Positions 51,392 to 62,067 are shown, numbered from the stretch's first letter. The stretch is 64,000 nt of DNA from Acinetobacter lwoffii (GCF_024129435.1 NZ_JAMXXN010000006.1:106502-170501); one strand, 5' to 3'. Made by a program: numbers and translations. The notes: generated by a model not told the origin, from the letters alone.

Positions 51392-53533
51392 ATGAGTACT
51401 ACAATAATAAATTATCAACCTTGGCTTCAGGCAGTTTTAAATATTGCCCGGCATTACCGGATCGAGCCTTCTGAGGAGCGGATACGCCTGCAACTGGACT
51501 GGAACCAGCATCATGATATCGATGACATGCTCAAAATTGTCAGTCGTCAGATGGGTTTAAATGTTCGTAAAAATAAATTTGACCGCAGCCTGCTGAATCC
51601 ATGGCGTTTACCTTTACTGGTTGAATTCGATAGTGGTGATGTAGGCGTGATCGAACGCATCGACACACAAGGGAATGTTAGCATACAGCTCAGTGGTGAT
51701 GAAGGTTTATCTCAAAGTTTCACGATTGAACAGTTAGAGGTTGGCATAAAGCATCTTTATGTGCTGCGTCCTGAATCTTCAGTTCCAGATGCGCGGGTGG
51801 ATGAATATATCAAACCCTTTGAGAAAAACTGGTTCTGGTCGATTGTCCTGAATGACTGGAAGCGCTATATCGATGTGATGTTTGCGTCTTTAATTGCCAA
51901 TATTCTGGCACTGGCCACGATAGTTTTCTCGATGAATGTCTATGACCGTGTCATTCCATCGCAATCTATTCCGACGTTATGGGTGTTGGCCGGTGGCGTG
52001 CTGATCGCTGCGATTTTTGAATTTGTATTACGTGTCTCGCGGATCTATCTGTCAGACATTATTGGTAAACGTGCGGATTTAAAAATTTCTGACCGGGTTT
52101 TTGGTCATTCATTACGGATTAAAAACAGCGAACGTTCCAAATCAACAGGAACCTTTATTTCACAAATTCGTGAGCTGGAAGGCGTCCGCGAACTGGTGAC
52201 TTCAACCACAGTCACAGCAATTGCCGATCTGCCATTCTTCTTCCTGTTCTTAGGGATCTTCTGGGTGATCGGTGGCAATCTGTTCTGGGTCATGCTACTC
52301 GTTGTACCCTTAATGATTCTTCCGGGAATTCTGGCGCAGAAAAAATTGGCACAGCTGGCTCAGTTGGGCATGCGCGAATCTGCCATCCGCAATGCCTTGC
52401 TGGTAGAAGCTGTACAAGGAATTGAAGACATCAAGCTGTTAAGAGCTGAAACGCGTTTCCAGAACCAGTGGAATCATATGAATGAAGTGTCAGCCGATGT
52501 CAGCATGCAGCAACGTAAAATTGTCGGCTTGATGACCGCCTGGACCCAAAAAATTCAGGGACTGACCTTTGCAATTGTAGTCTTGGTCGGGGCTTTTGCG
52601 GTGATGGAGGGTGACATGACCACAGGCGCACTGGTGGCCTGTTCGATTCTATCTTCACGCATGCTGGCACCAATTTCACAAATTACGGGTGTACTGGGTC
52701 GCTTGCAACAGGCTAAAGTCGCCAAGGCTAGTTTGGATGAACTCATGAAAAAACCGGTGGACCAGCCGGATTATTCGCACCTGATTCATCGTCCGGCACT
52801 GGATGGGCATTATGAGCTCAACGGTGTGGTGTTCAAATATGGCGATGATGATCCGAAACCGAGTTTGATGATTCCCAAGCTAGAGATCAAGCCCGGGGAG
52901 AAAATTGCAATTCTGGGCCGTAATGGTGCAGGAAAATCGACCTTGTTGCAGCTCTTGTCTGGGATGCAGACACCGTTACAGGGCAAGGTCAAGCTGGATG
53001 GGATTGATCTGACCCTGATTGATCCGTCAGATGTGCGGCGTGATATGAGTTTGCTAAATCAGAACTCGCAGTTATTTTATGGTTCAATTCGTGAAAACCT
53101 GACTTTGGGTGCACCTTTGGCCACCGATCAGCAAATTCTGGAAGCCTTACAAATTACCGGTGCACTGGGATTTGTACAGGAGAAAAAAGAAGGGCTGGAT
53201 CATATCATTTTAGAGGGTGGTGTCGGCTTTTCTGGTGGACAGCGCCAAGCCTTGTTATTGGCGCGGTTGTTGATTCGTCAACCAAAGATTTTGCTACTGG
53301 ATGAACCGACCGCTGCCATTGATGATGTGTCAGAAAAACAGTTGATTGATCATCTTAAAGGGTATTTAACCCATCGTACGATGATCGTTGCGACTCATCG
53401 CCGTGCGGTATTGGAACTGGTGGACCGTATTCTGGTGGTCAATGATGGCAAGATTGTGATGGATGGACCACGGGATCAGATCCTGAATCAGTCGCAGGGT
53501 GGTAATAAGCGGGTTGTGGGAGCAAGTGCATGA
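51392..53533 (+). CDS. Type I secretion ABC permease/ATPase (LapB-like)
   Basis: A 713-residue protein. Residues about 1-130 form a C39-peptidase-like domain without any Cys, so it cannot cleave a leader. The membrane domain covers about 145-440 (RYIDVMFASLIANILALATI, VLAGGVLIAAIFEFVLRV, DLPFFFLFLGIFWVI). The ATPase domain has Walker A GRNGAGKST (about 509-517), signature GFSGGQRQ and Walker B ILLLDEPTAAIDD (about 634-640). This form fits the LapB/LssB type that exports large RTX adhesins and toxins. Stop overlaps the next start by ATGA. Confidence 0.9.
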   Translation: MSTTIINYQPWLQAVLNIARHYRIEPSEERIRLQLDWNQHHDIDDMLKIVSRQMGLNVRKNKFDRSLLNPWRLPLLVEFDSGDVGVIERIDTQGNVSIQLSGDEGLSQSFTIEQLEVGIKHLYVLRPESSVPDARVDEYIKPFEKNWFWSIVLNDWKRYIDVMFASLIANILALATIVFSMNVYDRVIPSQSIPTLWVLAGGVLIAAIFEFVLRVSRIYLSDIIGKRADLKISDRVFGHSLRIKNSERSKSTGTFISQIRELEGVRELVTSTTVTAIADLPFFFLFLGIFWVIGGNLFWVMLLVVPLMILPGILAQKKLAQLAQLGMRESAIRNALLVEAVQGIEDIKLLRAETRFQNQWNHMNEVSADVSMQQRKIVGLMTAWTQKIQGLTFAIVVLVGAFAVMEGDMTTGALVACSILSSRMLAPISQITGVLGRLQQAKVAKASLDELMKKPVDQPDYSHLIHRPALDGHYELNGVVFKYGDDDPKPSLMIPKLEIKPGEKIAILGRNGAGKSTLLQLLSGMQTPLQGKVKLDGIDLTLIDPSDVRRDMSLLNQNSQLFYGSIRENLTLGAPLATDQQILEALQITGALGFVQEKKEGLDHIILEGGVGFSGGQRQALLLARLLIRQPKILLLDEPTAAIDDVSEKQLIDHLKGYLTHRTMIVATHRRAVLELVDRILVVNDGKIVMDGPRDQILNQSQGGNKRVVGASA

Positions 53534-54717
53534 GTGAACTACAGCAACTAAAACGTTCCAGCAAGGTCAGCTTTCAGGAACCGCCATTACCCAAATCAAG
53601 TGTCATCATCTGGATTATCGGCATTGGCCTACTGGTATTACTGACCTGGGCCTGGTTATTCAAATTGGAAGAAGTATCTACCGGTACTGGAAAAATAATT
53701 CCATCATCCAAAGAGCAGGTGATTCAGTCTCTGGATGGCGGTATTTTGACTAAACTTAATGTCAAAGAAGGTGAAATTGTCGAGCGTGGGCAAGTATTGG
53801 CCCAGCTTGATCCGACCCGCTTTGAATCCAATGTCGGTGAATCAGAATCCTTGCTAGTGTCGTCACGTGCCACTTCAGCCCGTTTACGTGCGGAAGTCAC
53901 TGGTGCACCGTTAGTTTTCCCCGAAGAAGTGTTGAAATATCCCAAATTGGTTAAAGAAGAAACGGCCCTGTATCAGTCGCGTCGAGCCAATTTACAAGAA
54001 TCCGTTGCAGGCCTGGAACAGGCTTTGTTACTGGTGCAGCAAGAACTGGAAATGACCGCTCCCTTGGTCGCCAAAGGGGCAGCCAGTGAAGTTGAAGTGT
54101 TGCGTCTAAAACGTGAAGCCAATGACCTGCGTAATCAGATGAATGATATCCGTAATCAATATTATGTGAATGCGCGGGAAGAATTGTCCAAAGCCAATAC
54201 TGATGTAGAAACCCAGCAACAGGTGGTACGTGGCAAGTCGGATACTTTGAGCCGAACTGTTTTTAAATCACCGGTTCGCGGTGTCGTCAAAGAGATTGAT
54301 GTGATGACGCTGGGCGGCGTGATTCCACAAAATGGCAAGTTGATGACCATCGTGCCACTGGATGAAAAATTACTGGTTGAAGCACGAATCTCGCCGCGTG
54401 ATATTGCCTTTATTCGCCCTGATCAGGAAGCATTGGTTAAAATTACAGCTTATGATTATTCGATCTATGGTGGGTTGAATGGTAAAGTTGCGATGATTTC
54501 ACCGGATACCTTGCGTGATGAAGTCAAGCAGGATCAATTTTATTATCGGGTGTATATCCGTACCGATAGCGACAAGCTCAGCAATAATGCCGGGCAGGAG
54601 TTCAATATTACTCCAGGGATGGTGGCCACCGTGGATATTCGTACTGGTTCAAAAACCGTGATGGATTATCTGATCAAGCCATTTAATAAAGCCAAAGAAG
54701 CCTTGCGTGAACGGTAA
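53530..54717 (+). CDS. Type I secretion membrane fusion protein (HlyD/LapC-like)
   Basis: A 395-residue protein with one N-terminal membrane anchor (about 24-45, SVIIWIIGIGLLVLLTWAWL). A biotinyl-lipoyl-like half follows (IPSSKEQVIQSLDGGILTKL, GEIVERGQVLAQLDPTRFES), then a long coiled coil and the beta-barrel end (FKSPVRGVVKEIDVMTLGGV, FNITPGMVATVDIRTGSKTV). It joins the ABC protein to the TolC-like outer membrane channel. Operon: TolC-like, ABC, HlyD-like. No adhesin substrate, LapD or LapG gene is adjacent. Confidence 0.92.
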   Translation: MSELQQLKRSSKVSFQEPPLPKSSVIIWIIGIGLLVLLTWAWLFKLEEVSTGTGKIIPSSKEQVIQSLDGGILTKLNVKEGEIVERGQVLAQLDPTRFESNVGESESLLVSSRATSARLRAEVTGAPLVFPEEVLKYPKLVKEETALYQSRRANLQESVAGLEQALLLVQQELEMTAPLVAKGAASEVEVLRLKREANDLRNQMNDIRNQYYVNAREELSKANTDVETQQQVVRGKSDTLSRTVFKSPVRGVVKEIDVMTLGGVIPQNGKLMTIVPLDEKLLVEARISPRDIAFIRPDQEALVKITAYDYSIYGGLNGKVAMISPDTLRDEVKQDQFYYRVYIRTDSDKLSNNAGQEFNITPGMVATVDIRTGSKTVMDYLIKPFNKAKEALRER

Positions 54718-54758
54718 TATTTGCCAAGCAATTGAGTAAAACAATCGATCAAAATCAG

Positions 54759-54785
54759 GCCTCTCCGTGGAGAGGCTTTTTATTT
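54759..54785 (+). terminator. Intrinsic terminator of the secretion operon
   Basis: GCCTCT, loop CCGTGG, AGAGGC (longer GCCTCTCC/GGAGAGGC arms possible), five T. Confidence 0.85.
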
Positions 54786-54836
54786 GTCTGTGCAAAGCGG
54801 GTATACTGCAGCAGTGAGAGTTTAAAGCCTGAAGTT

Positions 54837-55436
54837 ATGCCATTTACCATTGCCAGCCTGGTCAGTTTTGAGGAAGACATCAAAAAAAGCCGCTTTCAGG
54901 CCTTTGCCACCCCTGTTGAGAATGAGCAGGACGTCAAAGATTTTCTGGAAACTTATCGTGATCCAAGCACCACGCATCAATGCTGGGCCTGGAAAATTGG
55001 CCATCAGGTACGCTTTAATGATGATGGTGAACCTTCAGGTACTGCAGGACGTCCGATTCTGGCGACCATTGAAGGCAATGAGCTGACCAATGTGCTGGTA
55101 TTGGTCAATCGCTGGTATGGCGGGATCAAGCTGGGAACAGGGGGCTTGGTACGGGCCTATGGCGGTTGTGCTGGGCAATGTTTGTTGTTGGCAGAAAAAA
55201 TTGAACTGATTGAAAAGAAAAAGGTGCAATTTTCCTGTCAATTCAATGAATGGGCCATCTTTCAATATGAATTGAATCAGCAACAAATCGATTATCAGGA
55301 AGAATATACAGCCGAAGGGGTGCAGGTCAGTGTCTTATTTCAGTTACATCAAATTCAATCTTTTGCCTTAAAAATTCAAGATGTGACCCGCGGCCGCGAA
55401 CAGCTCAAAATCATAGAAGAAGCGACAGATGACTGA
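54837..55436 (+). CDS. yigZ: YigZ/IMPACT family protein
   Basis: The ATG at 54837 is chosen: the longer frame upstream would read through the terminator. The 199-residue product has the UPF0029/IMPACT N-terminal domain (DIKKSRFQAFATPVENEQD, DDGEPSGTAGRPILATIEG, LVLVNRWYGGIKLGTGGLVRAY) and a ferredoxin-like DUF1949 C-terminal domain. Biochemical role is not settled. It overlaps the acetyltransferase gene by 8 nt. Confidence 0.9.
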   Translation: MPFTIASLVSFEEDIKKSRFQAFATPVENEQDVKDFLETYRDPSTTHQCWAWKIGHQVRFNDDGEPSGTAGRPILATIEGNELTNVLVLVNRWYGGIKLGTGGLVRAYGGCAGQCLLLAEKIELIEKKKVQFSCQFNEWAIFQYELNQQQIDYQEEYTAEGVQVSVLFQLHQIQSFALKIQDVTRGREQLKIIEEATDD

Positions 55437-56046
55437 CGTAGATCCATTACTGAAATATCGTGAACAGCACAAACATCGCCTGAATTATATGCCTTGGCTG
55501 TACTGGTCTTTAAAGCCTAAAAATCGTAGCTGGGCAGAAGCGTGGCAAAAGGACTATCAGGCTTACTTGATGGAAATGGAAACCATCGAGATTGGTGAAA
55601 ACTGTTTTATTTCACCTCTTGCGCATATTTTCGCGGAGCCGGGACGCAAAATCATTATTGGTGATAATAGCTTTATTGCTGCAGATTGCACCTTACATGG
55701 CCCCCTAGAGATCGGTAATGAAGTGGCGATCAATCATCACTGTATTCTGGATGGTGGCCGGGTGGGGATTAAACTGCATGATCAGGTGCGCATCGCCGCT
55801 TATTGTCATCTTTATGCCTTTGATCATGGCATGGATTTGGAGCAGCCGATTTATCAGCAGCCAGTACGTTCGCAAGGCATCGAGATTGGTCGGGATGTGT
55901 GGCTCGGTGCGCATGTCGGTATCAAGGACGGAATTAAAATCGCAGATCAGGCCGTGGTGGGAATGAACAGTATGGTGACCAAGGATGTCGAGAAGCGTGC
56001 GATTGTCGCCGGTAATCCGGCCCAATTCATTCGCTATCGTGAATAA
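55429..56046 (+). CDS. Hexapeptide-repeat acyltransferase
   Basis: A 205-residue protein with a left-handed beta-helix of hexapeptide repeats (IGENCFISPLAHIFAEPGRKIIIGDNSFIA is the start of the coil region; IGNEVAINHHCILDG, IGRDVWLGAHVGIKDG, IADQAVVGMNSMVTKDV). The helix has a His-containing loop (YAFDHGMD) typical of acetyl-CoA dependent sugar or antibiotic acetyltransferases. Substrate unknown. It is translationally coupled to yigZ. Confidence 0.86.
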   Translation: MTDVDPLLKYREQHKHRLNYMPWLYWSLKPKNRSWAEAWQKDYQAYLMEMETIEIGENCFISPLAHIFAEPGRKIIIGDNSFIAADCTLHGPLEIGNEVAINHHCILDGGRVGIKLHDQVRIAAYCHLYAFDHGMDLEQPIYQQPVRSQGIEIGRDVWLGAHVGIKDGIKIADQAVVGMNSMVTKDVEKRAIVAGNPAQFIRYRE

Positions 56047-56239
56047 GCTTTTGGAAGTCAAGTGCTTGATGCAACAGCCTGACTCAGCAGATGGTTCGAT
56101 ATATTGATCTATATTTGTTCACATAAAAGTTAACATATTTCAAGTCAAGCCTTACAGATTTCGCTGCACATTTTTGAATGCTTATGCTAAGTTAAAAATA
56201 ACTAAGAAATTTTTATCATAAATAGAAGAGAGGCTAAAC

Positions 56240-57082
56240 ATGAAACGTGTCATCGCCTGCATCGACTCATCGCCATGTATAAACGCGCTGGCAGACGCGG
56301 CGGCATGGATTGCCAAACAGACTGGCCGTGAACTGGTCCTGTTACAGGTTTTGGATTATTACCCGGCCAGTTATCATCTGGGGGAAATCAGCGGAGTGAT
56401 TGGCTTTGAAAGTAATGCCATGTTACTGAAAGAACTGGCTGAGCTTGAACAAAAACAAAGTGAAATCGCGCTGGATTATAGCAATAACCTGCTGCAACAC
56501 ATTTCGGAGCGGATTCTGGCAGAACACGGCATTCAAACCACCCATATTCAGGAAAAGGGTGATTTTCTGGAACAAAGCTTTCAGATCCTGCAGCCTGATG
56601 ATATCGCAGTGATTGGATTACTCGGTGAACGCTCCGCTGAAAAAAACAAACCGATTGGTACCAATGTGGAAAATTTTATTCGTGGGGCAAACTGTACCGT
56701 GATGACGGTCGGAGAACAGTTTAAGCCGCCGACACGATTTATTTTCGCCTATGAATATTCACCGACCTGTATCAAGATGATGAAACGGATTGCGGAAAGT
56801 GATCTGCTGCGCTTATTGCAATGTCATCTGTTATATATCGGTGATCATGCTGAAATTCTAAATGAACCTTTGCAATATTTAAATCAGGCCGGTTTAGATG
56901 TGGTGCCACAATACCGCTATGGCGATGTCGCAGAAAATATTTTGACCTATCAACAGGAACTCGGGATTCAACTGATCGTGTTGGGTGCATTTAGTCACAG
57001 TAAAATTCACCAGTTCTTTTTGGGCAGTATTGCGACCACGATTTTCCGGAATTCCAAAGTACCTTTACTGGTTGCGAAGTAA
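56240..57082 (+). CDS. Tandem-domain universal stress protein
   Basis: A 280-residue cytosolic protein made of two UspA-like domains (about 1-150 and 155-280). Visible: VIACIDSSPCINALADAAAW at the start and the C-terminal ATP-binding pattern LIVLGAFSHSKIHQFFLGSI then VPLLVAK. The first domain has a related but degenerate loop (IGLLGERSAEKNKPIG). Probably a stress-response protein. A single gene with no clear terminator. Confidence 0.9.
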   Translation: MKRVIACIDSSPCINALADAAAWIAKQTGRELVLLQVLDYYPASYHLGEISGVIGFESNAMLLKELAELEQKQSEIALDYSNNLLQHISERILAEHGIQTTHIQEKGDFLEQSFQILQPDDIAVIGLLGERSAEKNKPIGTNVENFIRGANCTVMTVGEQFKPPTRFIFAYEYSPTCIKMMKRIAESDLLRLLQCHLLYIGDHAEILNEPLQYLNQAGLDVVPQYRYGDVAENILTYQQELGIQLIVLGAFSHSKIHQFFLGSIATTIFRNSKVPLLVAK

Positions 57083-57250
57083 GGATTGCATAAAATAGCC
57101 AAGCGCGAAGTCTAATCGTAAATTGTTACAGCTTGATTTAAAAATGACCAGAGTTATCCTCATATATTGTGGATAACTCTGTGGTTAATATTTATAAGTT
57201 AATGTTATTTATAATAAATATGTCATTGGGTGATTTTTGTTCTTCTTGTT

Positions 57251-57916
57251 TTATTTCACAATCGCGAGTGCAAAACCATCATGTCCTTTGCTGCCAACCG
57301 TTTGTAAAGCAGTGCATGACAAGATACGTGGATGATTTTGAAGCGCTTTAAACATGTCACGAATGCCTTCAATACTTGGTTTATTATTGTCCGGATTAAT
57401 GATTTCGCCAGCACGAATGACATTGTCCAGAAAAATAAGTGTACCTGAGTGCGACAGGTTTAAACTGAGCTCCAGATATTCAGGGTAACTCTGTTTATCT
57501 GCATCAATAAAGATGAAATCGAAAGCTTCCGTATCTGCAGGCAGGGCTTTAAGCACATCTGCTGCACGGCCGCATTTCAGTTCGACGGTCTGTTTAAGCT
57601 GCGCGCGATCAATATTTTCCTGACCCATTGCCGCATGGGTATCACGTCCTTCAATCGTCAGGATATAGCCATCATCAGGCAAGGCACGTGCCAGCCACAT
57701 GGTGCTATATGCTGCAAATGTGCCGAGTTCCAGTACACGTTTACACTGGTTCATCTGGATTAGCATCTGCAACAACATGCCTTGATTTGGTGCTACAGCC
57801 AGATGATCAGGAAAACCGTGCGCTGCGGTATTCTCAAGAGTTTGATTCAGAATGGGGTCTTCAGGAATTAAATGTGAATCAATGTAGTGATCAATGTCTG
57901 TCCACATTTGTTGCAT
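57251..57916 (-). CDS. SAM-dependent O-methyltransferase (class I, COMT-like)
   Basis: The ATG at 57916 with GAGGTG about 9 nt upstream is preferred over a longer frame. The 221-residue product has the SAM site VLELGTFAAYSTMWLARALP, the acidic IEGRD, the FDFIFIDADKQSY metal/catechol-site motif, and LIFLDNVIRAGEI. It belongs to the small caffeoyl-CoA/catechol O-methyltransferase group. Substrate unknown. Confidence 0.88.
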   Translation of the reverse strand: MQQMWTDIDHYIDSHLIPEDPILNQTLENTAAHGFPDHLAVAPNQGMLLQMLIQMNQCKRVLELGTFAAYSTMWLARALPDDGYILTIEGRDTHAAMGQENIDRAQLKQTVELKCGRAADVLKALPADTEAFDFIFIDADKQSYPEYLELSLNLSHSGTLIFLDNVIRAGEIINPDNNKPSIEGIRDMFKALQNHPRILSCTALQTVGSKGHDGFALAIVK

Positions 57917-58048
57917 AGTCTTAGCACCTCGATTGCGATGCGTGCATTTTAAACTTTTCGCGGCAGAGCGCAATTTATTGTTCTATAGGTGCTGATTTTT
58001 TAGGCTCTAAAAAGTCCTGGATGAACTTTGTAGAGCGGTTGTCATGAC

Positions 58049-58768
58049 TTAGTAATTACACATCGAAGAATTACGGCCTAAACTCGGTCCCCAAGTACGA
58101 TAACCTTGGGTATCGATGTGGATTTGGCCAGAAGCATACATGCCGAGTCCCATATTTAGGCTTTGACCATGCTGGACCCAGAACTGACACAATTTGAACT
58201 TGGTATTTTCAATATAGCTATAATCTTGTGCCTGAGGATATTCAGGCCCAATCCGGAAATCGATCGCAGAGTTGTAAAGATGGCGTGAAGAATTGGCACC
58301 ACCGGCACACTGGTTCAAAGGCAGGTCACGATAGACTGATGTGACTTCAAAATCAGTCAGTACATTGGCTGCAACCAGATATTTAAAGACTTTTAAAGTT
58401 GGGATCTGATTGGCCCATAATTCACGGCTTGGAATCATGTATTGGGAACGACCACACTTGGCCCAATCACGTGCAGTACGCATTAACTCGAAACTCGGAA
58501 TGATATTGCCAACCCCATGACGTTCCAGAAAAACCTCATATTCACGCACGCGTGACAAATTATCCAGTGCCGATACCCAGTGAGTATACACATAAGGCAC
58601 AGTTTTCGGGTGGGCTTTACGATCGTATTGAACACGTTCTTGTGGAATGTAAATCCGTTTTCCAGCAGGTGTGGTGGCCTGTCCAGGTTGTTTTGTGGTC
58701 GTGGTACAGCCCACAAAAACAAGAGGAATTATACAAAGACTCAATAATCCCTTTAACAAGTTCTTCAT
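58049..58768 (-). CDS. Lipoprotein M15-type zinc peptidase
   Basis: A 239-residue protein with a lipoprotein signal (KNLLKGLLSLCIIPLVFVGC). The C-terminal M15-like zinc site pattern is visible: SSRHLYNSAIDF (His about 162, Asp about 169) and GQIHID (second His about 217), as in D-Ala-D-Ala or L,D-endo/carboxypeptidases. It probably trims peptidoglycan at the outer membrane inner leaflet. Monocistronic. Confidence 0.85.
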   Translation of the reverse strand: MKNLLKGLLSLCIIPLVFVGCTTTTKQPGQATTPAGKRIYIPQERVQYDRKAHPKTVPYVYTHWVSALDNLSRVREYEVFLERHGVGNIIPSFELMRTARDWAKCGRSQYMIPSRELWANQIPTLKVFKYLVAANVLTDFEVTSVYRDLPLNQCAGGANSSRHLYNSAIDFRIGPEYPQAQDYSYIENTKFKLCQFWVQHGQSLNMGLGMYASGQIHIDTQGYRTWGPSLGRNSSMCNY

Positions 58769-58863
58769 TTATAGAAATCAGATATTTACAAAATAGCGCT
58801 ATTTTAGACTAAATATAGGGAGAAATTTGGAGAATATTGCAATGAAATGTGTGCGTTGAGTAT

Positions 58864-58892
58864 AAAAAAGATCAGCATTTGCTGATCTTTTA
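58864..58892 (-). terminator. Intrinsic terminator of fdxA
   Basis: AAAAGATCAGC, loop ATTT, GCTGATCTTTT with A-rich left side that gives a T run on the - strand. Confidence 0.85.
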
Positions 58893-58905
58893 AAGTTTAA
58901 ACTAA

Positions 58906-59229
58906 TTACTTTTCAAGGTATTGTAATTTGTCTGCTTTGCCATTCCATTCTTCACGGTCTGCTGGCTGGTCACCAATTTGTGTGATATTTGGCCATTTTT
59001 GTGACAGGTCAGCATTCAGTTCAATAAAGACTTCCTGACCTTCTGGTAATTCGTCTTCAGAGAAAATTGCATTTGCCGGGCATTCAGGTTCGCATAACGC
59101 ACAGTCGATACATTCGTCCGGGTTAATCACAAGGAAGTTAGGACCTTCATAGAAACAGTCTACAGGGCAAACTTCAACACAGTCTTGATATTTACATTTA
59201 ATACAATTTTCAGTGACAACGAAGGTCAT
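58906..59229 (-). CDS. fdxA: Seven-iron ferredoxin FdxA
   Basis: A 107-residue ferredoxin with Cys at 9, 12, 17, 21, 25, 40, 43, 46 and 50 ([28 protein letters not shown]). This is the arrangement of 3Fe-4S plus 4Fe-4S ferredoxins of the Azotobacter FdI type. It is an electron carrier. Lies downstream of mutS on the same strand, but a strong hairpin terminator lies between them. Confidence 0.95.
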   Translation of the reverse strand: MTFVVTENCIKCKYQDCVEVCPVDCFYEGPNFLVINPDECIDCALCEPECPANAIFSEDELPEGQEVFIELNADLSQKWPNITQIGDQPADREEWNGKADKLQYLEK

Positions 59230-59346
59230 GGCGACAGCTACCTAAAAAATATGGTTCTAATTACGAATGCTGTATTTTAGGCAAAAACAGGGGGAACTAA
59301 CAATTCCTTTTATTGATATTTGTTATATATAGGGCTGTTAGATTTG

Positions 59347-59404
59347 AAAAAAGGTCGCATACCGATGAATTACAGCATTCATCGGTATGTTCAGGACATC
59401 GACC
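59347..59404 (-). terminator. Long-stem intrinsic terminator of mutS
   Basis: A 13-bp perfect stem (CATACCGATGAAT and ATTCATCGGTATG, loop 6 nt) with an outer GGTCG/CGACC pair that brings six T on the - strand next to the stem base. It lies about 30-90 nt after the mutS stop. Confidence 0.85.
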
Positions 59405-59433
59405 CTATGCCAGATGAGGTCTAGGACCGAGAA

Positions 59434-62067
59434 TTAACTTGGCTGTTTGATCAGGTCTTTGAGCGCATATAACTGCTGCAAGGCTTCACGCGGAGTTAAA
59501 CTATCTACATCAATATCTTCGAGTAAGTCCAGTGCAGGCGATTCTTTTTCAATTTCGATGATACGTTCTATAGGCTGCATAACTTCAGGCATTGCAAACA
59601 GATCATGCTGCGGGCTCAGTGGCTTGGCCTGATGCTGTTTTTCCAGAATCTTTAAGCGGTTTTGCGCTTCTTTAATCACCGCAGCCGGAATGCCTGCCAA
59701 TTTCGCGACTTGCAAGCCATGACTTTGACTGGCCGGGCCATGTTGCACCTTATGCAATAAAATCAGATTACCATTCAGCTCTTTGGCCGTGACATGGTAG
59801 TTATTAATGCCACTTTCCTTATCCAGTTCAGTCAGTTCGAAATAATGGGTAGCAAATAGACATAAACATTGAATGCGTTTGGTCAGATCCAGCACACAGG
59901 CCCAAGCCAAAGACAAGCCATCATAGGTACTGGTTCCACGGCCAACTTCATCCATGAGTACCAAAGACTGGCTGGTGGCATGATGCAGGATTTGCGAGGT
60001 TTCGGTCATTTCCACCATAAAGGTTGATTTGCCGGTCGATAAATCATCGGCAGAACCAATCCGGGTAAAGACACGGTCAACCGGACCTAAAGTTGCAGCT
60101 TGCGCTGGAACATAGGCACCACAATAAGCCAGCAACACGATCAATGCAGTCTGGCGCATAAAGGTGGATTTACCACCCATGTTGGGGCCGGTAATGATGG
60201 CCATGCGATGGGAAAAATCCAGTCGCGTATCGTTCGGAGTAAAGGCCGATTTACTGAGGGCTTCTACCACCGGATGCCGACCAGCAGTGATACTTACACC
60301 AACTTCAGGACTGAATTTTGGACGCGACCAGTTGCGTAAACGCGCCTGATGGGCAAAATTCGCAATCAGATCAATCTGGGCTATGGCGCTGCTCATCATC
60401 TGTAAATTGCCGATATCCTGACGCAGTTCATCCAGCAGCATTTCAAACAGCATTTTCTCACGGGCCAAAGCACGCGATTCGCTAGATAAGACTTTGTCTT
60501 CAAATGCTTTCAGTTCAGGGGTGATGTAGCGTTCGGCATTTTTCAGGGTTTGCCGGCGAATATAATGCTCGGGTGCTTGTTCGGCCTGTGCGCGGGTCAG
60601 TTCAATATAATAGCCACTGACGCGGTTGTAGCCAATTTTCAGTCCCGGAATTCCGCTTTGTTCACGCTCTTTAATTTCCAGATCAATCAGGAACTGGCTG
60701 GCATGATCACGAATCTGACGTAGTTCATCGAGTTCACTGTCAAAACCTTCGGCAATGACATTACCATCACGAAGCAGGACGGGCGGGTTTTCCACAATGG
60801 CGGACATCAGACGTTGATGCAGACCATGGAAGTCGCCTAGCTCTTCATTGAGTTGTACTAAAAGTTTGGACTGTTGCTGACTGACAATCGGTTGCAGGGC
60901 ATGGCGTAAAAATGGAATTTGCGCACAGGCCTGACGCAGTTGTACCAGATCACGTGGACGGGCACTGCCAAGCGCAATACGGCTCAGCACACGTTCAATA
61001 TCGCTAATCTCTTTTAGAACCAGACGTACAGGCACTTCGTGGAAACCTTGTAGCAGGGCCTGGATGGCATCTAAACGTTCGTCCAGCAAGGCAGTGTCAC
61101 GCAAAGGCTGCATCAGGGTGCGACTCAGCAAGCGTCCACCCATAGCAGTCTGACAGTCATTGATCAGTTGAAATAAGGATGTCCCATGTTCAAATAAAGG
61201 CTCAATCAGTTCAAGATTACGGCGTGTCACCGGATCCAAAGCAATAAAATCTGAACTTTGTTCTAGCTGAATCGTGCGGATATGCGGTAACGCAGTTTTC
61301 TGGGTTTCTTTTGCATAGTGAATCAGTGCCGCAGCCGCTGCTTTAGCCAAAGGTAAATGATCAATGCCGAAACCTGAAAGCGTGCTGACAGCAAACTGGT
61401 CGCATAAGGTTTTTTGCGCATTGTTCAGGTTAAAATCGACATCGGGACGTTTGGTGACCGAGATATCCAGCTGTTGTTTGAGTTGTTCGGTCAATGTCGG
61501 ATCAGTGATATTTTCATCCAGCAGAATTTCGCTTGGCATCAAACGCGCCAGTTCAATCATGAGCTGGTTAAGATCATAATCCTGCTGCTGGACTTTAAAT
61601 AGGCCAGCGCTGAGATCAAGAAGTGCAATGCCGATCTGATTCTGCTGAATACACAAAGCCACCAGATTCGAGCTTTGATGTGCACCGAGCATGGCATCAT
61701 CGGTCAGGGTACCTGGCGTAATAATTCGAACTACACCACGCTCAACCGGTCCTTTGCCAGTGACTTCACCAATCTGCTCGCAGATCACTACGGTTTCGCC
61801 TTTTTTGACCAGACGTGCCAGATAACCTTCGGCTGCATGATAAGGCACGCCCGCCATAGGAATCGGCTGACCATTGGCTTTACCGCGATGGGTCAGGGTA
61901 ATGCCTAAAATCTTGGCTGCCTTGTGTGCATCTTCAAAGAACAGTTCATAAAAATCACCCATACGATAGAACATCAATGAATGCGGATGTTGCATTTTCA
62001 CCGACATGTATTGCTGCATCATAGGTGTAAGTGATGATAGATCAATACTTGAATTTTCTATGTTCAT
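59434..62067 (-). CDS. mutS: DNA mismatch repair protein MutS
   Basis: An 877-residue mismatch recognition ATPase. The mismatch-wedge motif is GDFYELF (Phe39-x-Glu41). Connector, core and clamp domains follow ([17 protein letters not shown]). Walker A is [15 protein letters not shown] (about 622-636), then [16 protein letters not shown] and [15 protein letters not shown] (Walker B region), and a C-terminal dimerisation part. Length is normal. The gene is intact, although a second integrated element starts about 200 bp upstream of its start codon. Confidence 0.98.
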   Translation of the reverse strand: MNIENSSIDLSSLTPMMQQYMSVKMQHPHSLMFYRMGDFYELFFEDAHKAAKILGITLTHRGKANGQPIPMAGVPYHAAEGYLARLVKKGETVVICEQIGEVTGKGPVERGVVRIITPGTLTDDAMLGAHQSSNLVALCIQQNQIGIALLDLSAGLFKVQQQDYDLNQLMIELARLMPSEILLDENITDPTLTEQLKQQLDISVTKRPDVDFNLNNAQKTLCDQFAVSTLSGFGIDHLPLAKAAAAALIHYAKETQKTALPHIRTIQLEQSSDFIALDPVTRRNLELIEPLFEHGTSLFQLINDCQTAMGGRLLSRTLMQPLRDTALLDERLDAIQALLQGFHEVPVRLVLKEISDIERVLSRIALGSARPRDLVQLRQACAQIPFLRHALQPIVSQQQSKLLVQLNEELGDFHGLHQRLMSAIVENPPVLLRDGNVIAEGFDSELDELRQIRDHASQFLIDLEIKEREQSGIPGLKIGYNRVSGYYIELTRAQAEQAPEHYIRRQTLKNAERYITPELKAFEDKVLSSESRALAREKMLFEMLLDELRQDIGNLQMMSSAIAQIDLIANFAHQARLRNWSRPKFSPEVGVSITAGRHPVVEALSKSAFTPNDTRLDFSHRMAIITGPNMGGKSTFMRQTALIVLLAYCGAYVPAQAATLGPVDRVFTRIGSADDLSTGKSTFMVEMTETSQILHHATSQSLVLMDEVGRGTSTYDGLSLAWACVLDLTKRIQCLCLFATHYFELTELDKESGINNYHVTAKELNGNLILLHKVQHGPASQSHGLQVAKLAGIPAAVIKEAQNRLKILEKQHQAKPLSPQHDLFAMPEVMQPIERIIEIEKESPALDLLEDIDVDSLTPREALQQLYALKDLIKQPS

